NCBI GenBank assembly: GCA_016206505.1
Contig: JACQRJ010000024.1
Coordinates: 1-46,031, forward strand
Reading direction: 5' to 3'
DNA length: 46,031 nucleotides
Source of the DNA: Candidatus Peregrinibacteria bacterium
GTDB taxonomy: Bacteria > Patescibacteriota > Gracilibacteria > UBA1369 > LOWO2-01-FULL-3
Shown: in pieces, positions 20,276-29,240 of the stretch
Numbering within the stretch: the first letter of the stretch is position 1
Layout: every line of letters starts with the position of its first letter
Made by a program: the position numbers and the translations under genes
Notes under the pieces: generated by a model
The model's input: only the letters and a program-made list of their open reading frames with translations
Databases searched by the model: none
Told to the model about the DNA's origin: nothing

Positions 20276-21955
20276 TCATTTCTGACAGCACAAAATCAAT
20301 TCACTGCCCAGATTATTCCGGCGCAACCAATCAAGATGTTGATCAAGAACAGCCTCATTTTTTAGAAAGTCATTTATTATCTCAGCTTCTGCTCTGGCAG
20401 CCATGGAGGAACTACATTCCGCTCCATACTTATACCAACGATCTTTTGTTTTCATGCCAACGCATTCATGATGTTCCGCAATTATTTTAAATCCGCATTT
20501 CGCCAGGATCGGTTCAAGCACTTTTCTGGAAAATATGGAAATATGCTCGCCTGGAGTAATCGCCCAAAAATCAAGCGCGTGACAATAAGGATTATCAAAA
20601 TCCGGCGTAGAAAAGACATAAATCCCCCCTTCCTTCAGAGACTTATAGATTTTGTTGAAATAATCCTCAAGTTTTTCAAGTGGCAAATGCTCTATCACTT
20701 CCCAATTAGTCACCAGATCAAGCTCCACATTTCCAAAGGATTCATTGAGAAAATCCGACTGTTTCATGTCTATCCGAAAAGGAGCCAAACCATTCTCAAT
20801 CAATGGAGAAATGCGATAATCCCAAAGCATTATCTGAAAATCCGGAAAATTTTGCCTCAAAAAAACCACAAACTCCCCATCCCCTCCGCCAAGATCAAGG
20901 ACTTTGGCATTGGAACTAAGCTTTTTAATATATGGCAAAGCTGCGACATAATTGTAAAAATGACTGGTATTTAAATGGTTCAAATTTTCATAATGAACCC
21001 TTAGAGTTTCGTCAGTCCATTCGGAAGCATCATAAGAATATCTATCATAATAACGCCAAAGTTCCTTTTCCGGCATCCGCGGATTAACAAAAACAAGCCC
21101 GCATTCATGACACAAAAAATAATATTCGGAAAAACGCGTCAAAAATCCTGTTAAAGGCTGGGAAACATCGGCATATACCGGACTGGTTGCTTTTGGGGGT
21201 TCTGAAAAAGTACCAGATACAAGGCGGCAGGAAAAGTCCGACCGCAGTGTACTGGCTTGTACAAGAGGATCGGACTTTTCCGACAACGCGGTAGATGGTA
21301 CTTTTTCAGAACCCTCTTTTGCACCGCAGAGAGGACAGGCTTCAAGATATTCCAGCCGGACATCTTCGCCATAGGCCAAAATAAATTCCGTCCCTTCCTT
21401 GCCACTGAAAAAATCCAAAATATCCTCGACGCTTTTCAGATGCAGATCTGCAATTTTTTCCACCAAAGCCCTGAAAATTTTCACTCTTCGCAGCCTTGCT
21501 AAATTTAGCTGTGAATTGTACTTACGCTGTAATACAGAATGAACGTAATATGTCTTGGAACCATCGCCAAAAACACCGGCCTTTGAAACAAGGCTGACCG
21601 CCGTACCCGGCACCGCACCTTTGGCTTCAATCCTCACATTTCTTGCTGCAGCTTCTTCAATCATCGTTCTTAGCAAAGGCAAATCCAAAAGTGGATTTAT
21701 CAAGGGAGTGATTACCATTATCTGTTCAGGGTCTTCTGCGTTGGCAATAAGCTTTTCATCATCATCCGCCCCCATTTGCTGAAATCCCAATGAATAATCG
21801 GAGAAAAAATGCTCCAGCCTCTTTTGTATAAACTGAAATAAAAATTGATCAAACTGCTCCGCCTCAAGGTGCTGACTGCTTCTGCAATAAATTTTCAATC
21901 GCTTCAACATAGAATGGTCAAATACTACTTTGGTAAGAAAATTTGTCCAGCTCAT
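20276..21955 (-). CDS. class I SAM-dependent methyltransferase with N-terminal extension and zinc-ribbon-like CxxC...CxxC
   Basis: VLDLGGGDGEFVVFLRQNFPDFQIMLWDYR, LVTNWEVIEHLPLEKLEDYF; CPLCG...CHECGLVFVNPRMPE split by a palindromic element. Confidence 0.85.
   Translation of the reverse strand: MSWTNFLTKVVFDHSMLKRLKIYCRSSQHLEAEQFDQFLFQFIQKRLEHFFSDYSLGFQQMGADDDEKLIANAEDPEQIMVITPLINPLLDLPLLRTMIEEAAARNVRIEAKGAVPGTAVSLVSKAGVFGDGSKTYYVHSVLQRKYNSQLNLARLRRVKIFRALVEKIADLHLKSVEDILDFFSGKEGTEFILAYGEDVRLEYLEACPLCGAKEGSEKVPSTALSEKSDPLVQASTLRSDFSCRLVSGTFSEPPKATSPVYADVSQPLTGFLTRFSEYYFLCHECGLVFVNPRMPEKELWRYYDRYSYDASEWTDETLRVHYENLNHLNTSHFYNYVAALPYIKKLSSNAKVLDLGGGDGEFVVFLRQNFPDFQIMLWDYRISPLIENGLAPFRIDMKQSDFLNESFGNVELDLVTNWEVIEHLPLEKLEDYFNKIYKSLKEGGIYVFSTPDFDNPYCHALDFWAITPGEHISIFSRKVLEPILAKCGFKIIAEHHECVGMKTKDRWYKYGAECSSSMAARAEAEIINDFLKNEAVLDQHLDWLRRNNLGSELILCCQK
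21197..21314. repeat. in-gene palindromic element, copy A
   Basis: 19-bp perfect outer arms (gggttctgaaaaagtacca / tggtactttttcagaaccc), 12-bp perfect inner arms (ggaaaagtccga / tcggacttttcc), apical tgtac/gtaca; ORF stays open across it. Confidence 0.93.
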
Positions 21956-22037
21956 TTTTCAGCATATATAAGCGAACGTCGGCTTGCTTCGCGGTGAACA
22001 TTTCTTTAGAATTAGCCCGCTTAAACCAGAAATATTT

Positions 22038-22955
22038 ATGGCGAAACAGACAAAAGTCATGGTTACCGGTGCGGGCGGTTTTATAGGAGCGGAAATCTGT
22101 GATTTATTACTCAAAAAAGGGCTTAGGGTTTATGGCACGTATCATACTGATGCCAAAAGACTGAATCGGTTCAAAAAAAACAAGAATTTCAAAGCCTCAT
22201 CGCTGGATATCACTCATGCTGATTTGCTCAATCGTTTGATCAAAAAAATAAAACCACAAGCGGTATTTCATACCGCCGCCGCTCTCCCTGGCAAAGAAAT
22301 TGATGCGCAACTACTTTTCGGCAGCAACGTTCTTGGCACTTTAAACCTGCTTGAAGCCTGCCGCCTCAACAATGTCAAAAAATTCATTCATAGCTCTTCC
22401 ATGAGCATTTATGGCACAAACCCTAAATATCTCCCCGTTGACGAAAAACATCCGGCAAACCCCTACGATTTTTACAGCCTCAGCAAAAAAGCAGCCGAAG
22501 ATTTATGTGGATTTTACGCACAAAATTATAATTTGAATATTGTAATTTTGAGATATTCGGGCGTTTTCGGCCCAAGTCGCACTTCCGGCGCCGTCGGCCA
22601 ATTCATTCTCAATTCCCTTAAAGACAAGCCCCTAAACATAAATAACAATATCAGTTGGGACATAGTCGATGTTACGGATATTGCCAAAGCCAACTTCCTT
22701 GCTTATCAAAAAGCGGAAAAATTAAAGTATTCGGTAATAAATATCGGCCGGGGCCTGGATATCAATATTCTGGATCTGGCCAAAAAAATTCTCACACTGA
22801 GCAAATCAAAGTCGCAAATAAAGATCGGCCCCTCTTTCAATAAAAAGCCCTATCGCTTCTATTTTGATATTAAAAAAGCGGCAAAAATGTTAAATTTCAA
22901 ACCCGGCAGCCTTGATAGCAGCCTTAAGAAATACATCGATACTCTTAAAACATGA
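22038..22955 (+). CDS. NAD-dependent epimerase/dehydratase (SDR)
   Basis: KVMVTGAGGFIGAEICDLLLKKGLRVYGTYH, SMSIYGTN, YDFYSLSKKAAED; start at 22038 (MAKQTK) preferred over 21984. Confidence 0.9.
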   Translation: MAKQTKVMVTGAGGFIGAEICDLLLKKGLRVYGTYHTDAKRLNRFKKNKNFKASSLDITHADLLNRLIKKIKPQAVFHTAAALPGKEIDAQLLFGSNVLGTLNLLEACRLNNVKKFIHSSSMSIYGTNPKYLPVDEKHPANPYDFYSLSKKAAEDLCGFYAQNYNLNIVILRYSGVFGPSRTSGAVGQFILNSLKDKPLNINNNISWDIVDVTDIAKANFLAYQKAEKLKYSVINIGRGLDINILDLAKKILTLSKSKSQIKIGPSFNKKPYRFYFDIKKAAKMLNFKPGSLDSSLKKYIDTLKT

Positions 22956-23650
22956 TCGTTACAATCCACCAACCGGAATATCTGCCTTATCTCGGCTTCT
23001 TTGACCGGATTATAGAGTCTGATGTTTTTGTAATACTGGATCATGTTCAATTCCAGAAAAGCGGTTTTATACATCGCAACAAAATCAAAACCCACAACGG
23101 CTGGCGCTGGCTGACAGTAACAGTGGATTCTAAAATGAAAAACATGCCGATCAACACTGTAAAAATCAAAAATGAATCCGGCTGGAGCAGTGAGCATTAT
23201 AAATTGCTAAAAATTTATTACCAAAAAGCGCCTTTTTTTGAACAATATGAGCAACTGCTACAGGATATTTATAATCGTGAATGGGAATACATAGTTGATT
23301 TGGACATATATTTACTTGAGCGCCTTTTGGCAGTGCTTGGAATCAAAACGAAACTTTACAGATCATCAGAATTAGACCTGGCAAAAGAATCGGAAGACTG
23401 GAATATTGATATTTGTAAGAAATTAAACGGAAATACATATTTATCCGGGCCCGGTGGCAAATTATATATGGATATGGAAAAATACAAAAAGGCAGATATA
23501 AAAACCACGTTCAGAGATTTTATCCACCCTGAATACAATCAATTATATATGAATGAATCAGGATTTGTGCCCTACATGTCTATTCTCGACTTATTATTGA
23601 ATCACGGAGAAGGGAGCCTTAAAATAATTCAAAAATCATGCGCAAAATAG
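22952..23650 (+). CDS. WbqC-family protein
   Basis: MIVTIHQPEYLPYLGFFDRIIESDVFVILDHVQFQKSGFIHRNKIKTHNGWRWLTVTV is WbqC-family-like. Confidence 0.85.
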   Translation: MIVTIHQPEYLPYLGFFDRIIESDVFVILDHVQFQKSGFIHRNKIKTHNGWRWLTVTVDSKMKNMPINTVKIKNESGWSSEHYKLLKIYYQKAPFFEQYEQLLQDIYNREWEYIVDLDIYLLERLLAVLGIKTKLYRSSELDLAKESEDWNIDICKKLNGNTYLSGPGGKLYMDMEKYKKADIKTTFRDFIHPEYNQLYMNESGFVPYMSILDLLLNHGEGSLKIIQKSCAK

Positions 23651-24789
23651 CAGTTATCACTGGCATCAGGGCGGACTATGGAATCATCTATCCGGTCATC
23701 AAAGAGATACAAAAACACAGGGACCTGAAACTTGAATTGATTGTGGCAGGTACGCATTTGTCTCATGAATTCGGCTATACAATCAAAGAAATTGAAAACG
23801 ACAAATTCAAAGTTGCAGCAAAAGTTGACATGCTTTTGAGCGATAACACTGGCGCAAGAATGGGAAAATCAATAGGTGTCGGCATTTTGGGATTTACGCA
23901 GACTTTTGAAATTTTGAAACCGGATATTACTTTACTCATAGGGGATCGGGAAGAAATGCTGGCCGCCGCAGTAGCCTCTCTATGCATGGATATTCCGGTT
24001 GCACACATCCACGGTGGCGAAATTGGAACCGGAGGACACATTGATGAATCCGTACGGCACGCCATTACCAAATTTGCACATATTCATTTTGCTGTTACAA
24101 AGAAAAGCGCAGAAAGAATAAACAGGCTTGGTGAAGAAAACTGGAGAGTGCACTTTGTGGGAGCGCCATTTATGGATAATATCAAGCAAAAAAGATTTAC
24201 CGGATCAAACGAACTTAAAAAAAAAATCGACCTAGATCTTTCAGAACCCCTGATTGTTGTAATTCAGCACCCATTAACGCTGGAGTCAAAGAATTCAAAA
24301 ACCCACATGCAGATAACAATGGAAGCCGTTGCACATTTCAGATTACCGACAATAGTGATTTATCCGAATGCCGATGCCGGCAGTCAGGATATTATTCAGG
24401 TAATTAAACAATATGAAAGATACCCATACATTAAAGTTTTTAAAAATTTTACACCCCGGGATTATCTGGGAATACTCAAAATCGCCGGCGTTGTTGTGGG
24501 CAATTCAAGTTCAGGCATAATCGAAACTCCGGCTTTCGGATTGCCCGCCGTCAACATTGGAATACGCCAGCTTGGAAGAGAAATGTCTGAAAATATAATA
24601 AATGTAGGGTATGACAAAAAAGAGATTGAAAACGCTATAAGGCAATCGCTTTTCAACGAAGCCTTCAGAGTAAAGGCAAAAAATTGCCAAAATTTTTACG
24701 GTACCGGCGGTTCATCACAAAAAATAGTTAAAATTCTTGCCGACATAATCCTTGATAGCAAGCTATTACATAAAAAAATGACTTTTTAA
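23638..24789 (+). CDS. UDP-N-acetylglucosamine 2-epimerase, hydrolysing (NeuC/LegG-like), copy 2
   Basis: KIAVITGIRADYGIIYPVIKEI, HIHGGEIGTGGHIDESVRHAITKFAHIHFAVT, GNSSSGIIETPAFGLPAVNIGIRQLGR. Confidence 0.92.
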   Translation: MRKIAVITGIRADYGIIYPVIKEIQKHRDLKLELIVAGTHLSHEFGYTIKEIENDKFKVAAKVDMLLSDNTGARMGKSIGVGILGFTQTFEILKPDITLLIGDREEMLAAAVASLCMDIPVAHIHGGEIGTGGHIDESVRHAITKFAHIHFAVTKKSAERINRLGEENWRVHFVGAPFMDNIKQKRFTGSNELKKKIDLDLSEPLIVVIQHPLTLESKNSKTHMQITMEAVAHFRLPTIVIYPNADAGSQDIIQVIKQYERYPYIKVFKNFTPRDYLGILKIAGVVVGNSSSGIIETPAFGLPAVNIGIRQLGREMSENIINVGYDKKEIENAIRQSLFNEAFRVKAKNCQNFYGTGGSSQKIVKILADIILDSKLLHKKMTF

Positions 24790-24793
24790 AATC

Positions 24794-25918
24794 ATGGGGA
24801 AAAATCAACTTATACCATTAACAAGGCCTACACTGCCAAAAATTGAAAGCCTGACGGACAAAATTGCAGAAATTCTTAAGAGCGGCATGATAACAGACAG
24901 TAAATACGTCCGCCTTTTTGAAGAAGAGTGTGCGAAATATCTTGGCGTAAAATACGCAGTAGCAGTCAGTTGTGGTACAGATGCACTAATGATGGTACTG
25001 AAATGTCTCGACATAAAAGGTGAAGTTATTTTGCCCAGTTTCACTTATTCTTCAGGAGGACATGCTCTTTTATTGTCGCGTATCAAGCCTGTTTTTGTGG
25101 ATATTGAGGAAGAAACATTCAATCTCGATCCAAAAAAGATTGAAGCGAAAATTACAGGTAATACTGCAGCAATTATGCCTACTCATGTCTTTGGCAATCC
25201 ATGCGACATAGACAGAATTGAGGCTATTGGCCGTAAAAATAACCTCAAAATTATTTATGATGGAGCACACGCATTCGGTTCGTTATACAAAAATAAATCT
25301 GTAGCGAAATTCGGTGATGCAACGATCTACAGCTTCACGCCAACGAAAGTCCTTACAAGCGGAGAGGGCGGACTCGTCGTCACCGATGATAGAGAACTTG
25401 ATCGAAAACTTCGATTGGCAAAGTTAAACGGAGACAGTTTTAACCGTGATGAAGAATTTCTGGGATTCACGGCCCGTATGAGCGAATTACAGGCTATCCT
25501 TGGACTTGAGTCTTTAAAATTGCTTGATAAATCGCTACAAAAAAGATTCAAAATCATTGATTACTTTAAAAAAGTCATCAATTCTCTTGATGGCATCAGC
25601 TACCAAAAAATCGCACCGTCCTCAAAATCTGTCTACAAAGATTTTGCTATCATCATTGACGATAAAAAGACCGGATTTACCAGAAATGAGCTGCTTGCCG
25701 AATTCAAAAAAAACAATATCCAGTCCAAAGTCTACTTTGATCCTCCATTGCACAAAAAAAACGTATACGCAGCTTACAAATCACTGATACTGCCCAACAC
25801 CGACTATGTCTCAAGCCACATTCTGAGCCTACCGCTCTATTCGCACATGCCTCTATCTGAAGTGAAACGAGTTATCAAAGTTATTGTCAGATTATTCAAT
25901 AAAAACAAGAAAATATGA
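24794..25918 (+). CDS. DegT/DnrJ/EryC1 aminotransferase, copy 2
   Basis: VSCGTDALMMVLKCLDIKGEVILPSFTYSSGGHAL, IYDGAHAFGSLYKNKSVAKFGDATIYSFTPTKVLTSGEGG. Confidence 0.9.
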   Translation: MGKNQLIPLTRPTLPKIESLTDKIAEILKSGMITDSKYVRLFEEECAKYLGVKYAVAVSCGTDALMMVLKCLDIKGEVILPSFTYSSGGHALLLSRIKPVFVDIEEETFNLDPKKIEAKITGNTAAIMPTHVFGNPCDIDRIEAIGRKNNLKIIYDGAHAFGSLYKNKSVAKFGDATIYSFTPTKVLTSGEGGLVVTDDRELDRKLRLAKLNGDSFNRDEEFLGFTARMSELQAILGLESLKLLDKSLQKRFKIIDYFKKVINSLDGISYQKIAPSSKSVYKDFAIIIDDKKTGFTRNELLAEFKKNNIQSKVYFDPPLHKKNVYAAYKSLILPNTDYVSSHILSLPLYSHMPLSEVKRVIKVIVRLFNKNKKI

Positions 25919-26577
25919 AAGTTATCGTAATTGCTCCTCATGCCGACGATGAAACTTTAGGCTGTGGTGGAACTCTGCTCAAACATCGGGAACAAGGCGA
26001 TGAAATTTATTGGGTCATCATCACCACTCCCACTAAAGAATTCGGATATTCAAAAGAGCAATTGGAAAAAAGAGGAGAAGAAATAAAGGCGGTATCGCAA
26101 GCTTATGGATTCAGTGAAGTTGTTGAATTTAACTTACCTGTAACCAAAATAGATTTGCTCTACACCAGAGATCTGGTCTTAAAAATCAGAGAAGCTTTTG
26201 AAAAAATAAAACCGGAAATCGTCTACATTCCATTTTCACATGATGCTCACTCCGACCACAGAAAAACTTTCAGTGCCGCTCTCAATTGCATCAAGACTTT
26301 CAGATTCCCTTACATTAAGAAAATCTTCATGATGGAGATAATCAGCGAGACCGAATTTGCCGCACCAAATGATGCTGCTTTCGCGCCAAATTACTTTGTG
26401 GATATCACAAATTACATTGACAAAAAAACAGCGATCATGAAACTATACGAAAGCGAAGTTGATAAGAGACCTGCGCCTCGCAGCCTTGAAAATATTGAGG
26501 CCTTAGCCACCTTTCGCGGTTCGACGGCAAATTGTCAATATGCGGAAAGCTTTATGCTCTTAAAAGAAATATGGTAA
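25915..26577 (+). CDS. PIG-L family deacetylase
   Basis: VIVIAPHADDETLGCGGTLLKH and HDAHSDHRKTF metal-binding motifs. Confidence 0.92.
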   Translation: MKVIVIAPHADDETLGCGGTLLKHREQGDEIYWVIITTPTKEFGYSKEQLEKRGEEIKAVSQAYGFSEVVEFNLPVTKIDLLYTRDLVLKIREAFEKIKPEIVYIPFSHDAHSDHRKTFSAALNCIKTFRFPYIKKIFMMEIISETEFAAPNDAAFAPNYFVDITNYIDKKTAIMKLYESEVDKRPAPRSLENIEALATFRGSTANCQYAESFMLLKEIW

Positions 26578-27476
26578 ATCCAAAATTACTCAAGACATTC
26601 AAGGGCAAAAAAATCCTGGTCACTGGCGGAACAGGCTCAATTGGCAGTGAAATTGTGCGTCAGCTCCTCCAATTTGAACCCGCACAGATAAGAGTTTATT
26701 CGCGCGACGAGAGTAAGCATTTTTTCTTTCAGAAAGAACTGGAAAAAATTACTCACACATGCGAAGTACGCAACTTGATTGGAGATATCAGAGACAAGGA
26801 AAGGCTGGATAAAGCCATGGGCGGTATCGATATTGTTTTCCATGCTGCCGCGCTTAAACACGTTCCATTCTGTGAATACAATCCTTTTGAAGCGGTCAAG
26901 ACCAATGTCAACGGCACTCAAAACATCATTGATAGCGCTTTACAGCACAATGTCGAAAAAGTTATCGCTATTTCTTCAGACAAAGCCGTGTATCCATCGT
27001 CAATTATGGGCATTACCAAGCTATTGATGGAACGCATGATTATCAATGCCAATTACTACCTCGGCGAATCAAAAACTCAATTTTCCGCAGTTAGATTCGG
27101 CAATGTTTTACATTCCAGAGGATCTGTAATCCCCTTATGGATACATCAAATCCAAAATGGAGACCCGGTAACGGTAACCGATAAAAAGATGAAGCGATAT
27201 TTTATGTCTATTGCTGATGCGGTGAAGCTGGTCTTTATTGCCACTGCCAATATGAGCGGACGTGAGATTTTCGTTCTCAAGATGAAACAGAGAAATATCT
27301 ACAATCTGGCAAAAGAGGTAATTGCAAAATACAATCAGGGTCGAAAAAACGTTTCCATAAAAATAACCGGAGCCAGAGAAAGGGAAAAAATCTCCGAAAA
27401 GCTTTTTACCAAAGAAGAGCAAAGTATGATGGTGGAGAAAAAATCATATTATGTTGTTTATCCTGAAAAAGAATGA
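26571..27476 (+). CDS. polysaccharide biosynthesis SDR, UDP-GlcNAc 4,6-dehydratase-like (CapD/WbpM catalytic domain; LegB candidate)
   Basis: KKILVTGGTGSIGSEIVRQLLQFEPAQIRVYSRDESKHFFFQ, AALKHVPFCEYNPFEAVKTNVNGTQNII, SSDKAVYPSSIMGITK; start at 26571. Confidence 0.9.
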   Translation: MVNPKLLKTFKGKKILVTGGTGSIGSEIVRQLLQFEPAQIRVYSRDESKHFFFQKELEKITHTCEVRNLIGDIRDKERLDKAMGGIDIVFHAAALKHVPFCEYNPFEAVKTNVNGTQNIIDSALQHNVEKVIAISSDKAVYPSSIMGITKLLMERMIINANYYLGESKTQFSAVRFGNVLHSRGSVIPLWIHQIQNGDPVTVTDKKMKRYFMSIADAVKLVFIATANMSGREIFVLKMKQRNIYNLAKEVIAKYNQGRKNVSIKITGAREREKISEKLFTKEEQSMMVEKKSYYVVYPEKE

Positions 27477-28327
27477 GCCAAAACATCAGAGTTATTCCAA
27501 AGCTGGACATCAAAGGCCCTAATCTTGTCAAAGGGATCCATTTGGAAGGACTTCGTGTTTTGGGCAAACCGGAAGATTTTGCAAAATATTATTATGAAGC
27601 TGGAGCCGATGAACTCATCTACATAGATGTTGTCGCCAGTCTTTATGGTCGCAACAGTCTTCATGACATCGTTGCAAAAACCGCCAAAGAAATTTTCATA
27701 CCCCTAACCGTTGCCGGAGGGCTTAGGACTATCGAGGACATTCGCAGCGTATTGCGTGCTGGAGCCGACAAAGTATCGATAAATACTGCCGCAATCAATA
27801 ATCCCTCACTCATCAGGGAAGCTTCCCGCGTTTTTGGTTCATCCACTATTACTATTTCCATAGAAGCTATCAAACAATCAGATGGAAGTTATCTGGCATA
27901 CACCGATAATGGCCGCGAACACACCGGAGTCGAAGTCCTTACCTGGGCCAAAACGGTAGAGGAATTGGGAGCCGGTGAAATTATGCTTACATCCATTGAC
28001 CGTGAAGGGACCGGACGGGGCTACGATCTTGAGCTGACAAAAGCCGTTAGCGAAAAGGTCTCCATACCGGTCATAGCCTGTGGCGGCGCCGGAAATAGTC
28101 AGCACGTTTTGGAAGCAGTAGAAGCCGGAGCAAACGCGGTAGCCATGGCATCGATTTTACATTATGGCTTTATTGAAAAGCACAAAAATCTTTCCGGATA
28201 CCATGAAGAAGGCAATATCGAATTTTTGAAAAGCGGACGCGAATATCTACCCGGAATTGACAAAGTTGACATCGGTGATGTAAAAAAATATCTGCACCAA
28301 CATAATGTTCCCTGCCGATATTCATAG
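27473..28327 (+). CDS. HisF-like cyclase/ammonia-channel subunit, set 2
   Basis: RVIPKLDIKGPNLVKGIHLEGLRVLGKP, TVAGGLRTIEDIRSVLRAGADKVSINTAA, EIMLTSIDREGTGRGYDLEL. Confidence 0.9.
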   Translation: MSQNIRVIPKLDIKGPNLVKGIHLEGLRVLGKPEDFAKYYYEAGADELIYIDVVASLYGRNSLHDIVAKTAKEIFIPLTVAGGLRTIEDIRSVLRAGADKVSINTAAINNPSLIREASRVFGSSTITISIEAIKQSDGSYLAYTDNGREHTGVEVLTWAKTVEELGAGEIMLTSIDREGTGRGYDLELTKAVSEKVSIPVIACGGAGNSQHVLEAVEAGANAVAMASILHYGFIEKHKNLSGYHEEGNIEFLKSGREYLPGIDKVDIGDVKKYLHQHNVPCRYS

Positions 28328-28432
28328 GCTTCAATAAATTTTCAACAACTTGTCAACCAGTATCCTGATTGCGTCTTGCTGGAGACAATATCGTTATAGT
28401 AAACTCATGGCCGACCTGTATAGCCATTTTCA

Positions 28433-29074
28433 GTGATTACAATTATAGATTATCAAATCAGCAACCTTTTCAGCGTCAAACACGCCTGCGATTTCCTTGG
28501 CATTGAGGCTGAAATTTCTTCCGATAAAAACGCCCTTTTAAAGAGTCAGGGAGCGATTTTGCCCGGAGTTGGCGCTTTTGGTGATGCAATGCACAATTTG
28601 GAAAAACTCGATCTCGTCGGGCCGATTAAGGAATTTATCGCTTCCGGAAAGCCTTTTATGGGCATCTGCCTTGGCATGCAGCTTCTTTTTTCCGAAAGTG
28701 AAGAATTCGGCATCAATCAGGGCTTGAATATTATTCCCGGAAAAGTGATGAAATTCCCTGCAAAAAATCAAGAAGGCGAAATAGTAAAAATCCCTCAGAT
28801 TGGCTGGAATCAGATTTATGAACCATCGGCCGAAAAATGGAAAAATACTCCACTTCAGGCCATCAAAAATAATGAATTTATGTATTTCGTACATTCATAT
28901 TATGCCAAGCCGGACAGGGACGAATCGATCCTTTCTCTGACAAATTACAAAGGCTTGGAATATTGCTCCAGCATCCTCCATGAAAACGTTTTTGCCACAC
29001 AGTTCCATCCCGAAAAAAGCGCCAAAGAAGGCATGAAAATATATAGTAATTGGGCTGCCACTACATTAAAATAA
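28433..29074 (+). CDS. HisH-like glutamine amidotransferase, set 2 (GTG start)
   Basis: ITIIDYQISNLFSVKHACDFLGIE, LPGVGAFGDAMHNL, GICLGMQLLF, ATQFHPEKS. Confidence 0.9.
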   Translation: MITIIDYQISNLFSVKHACDFLGIEAEISSDKNALLKSQGAILPGVGAFGDAMHNLEKLDLVGPIKEFIASGKPFMGICLGMQLLFSESEEFGINQGLNIIPGKVMKFPAKNQEGEIVKIPQIGWNQIYEPSAEKWKNTPLQAIKNNEFMYFVHSYYAKPDRDESILSLTNYKGLEYCSSILHENVFATQFHPEKSAKEGMKIYSNWAATTLK

Positions 29075-29085
29075 CCGAAACTTAA

Positions 29086-29207
29086 GTAAGTGCTGAAAAA
29101 CGATTTAATGCAAGGAGATGAGGAGCTTGCGACGTAGTCGTATGAAGCTATACGGCGAGGAGAAAGGGACGAAATCGACACCGCATTAAACGTTTTTCAG
29201 CGCTTAC
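29086..29207. repeat. 122-bp intergenic inverted-repeat element
   Basis: arms gtaagtgctgaaaaacgatttaatgc (29086-29111) and gcattaaacgtttttcagcgcttac (29183-29207) pair with one wobble and one bulge; inner agctt/aagct and cgac-gta-gtcg. Confidence 0.85.
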
Positions 29208-29240
29208 CCACACCTAAATTAAATATTAACCATTCATTCA

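Noticed and set aside
21197-21314. Copies A and B as rho-independent terminators
   Set aside because: They lie deep inside open coding frames, have long stems with internal loops and no poly-T tract, and recur with homologous loops.
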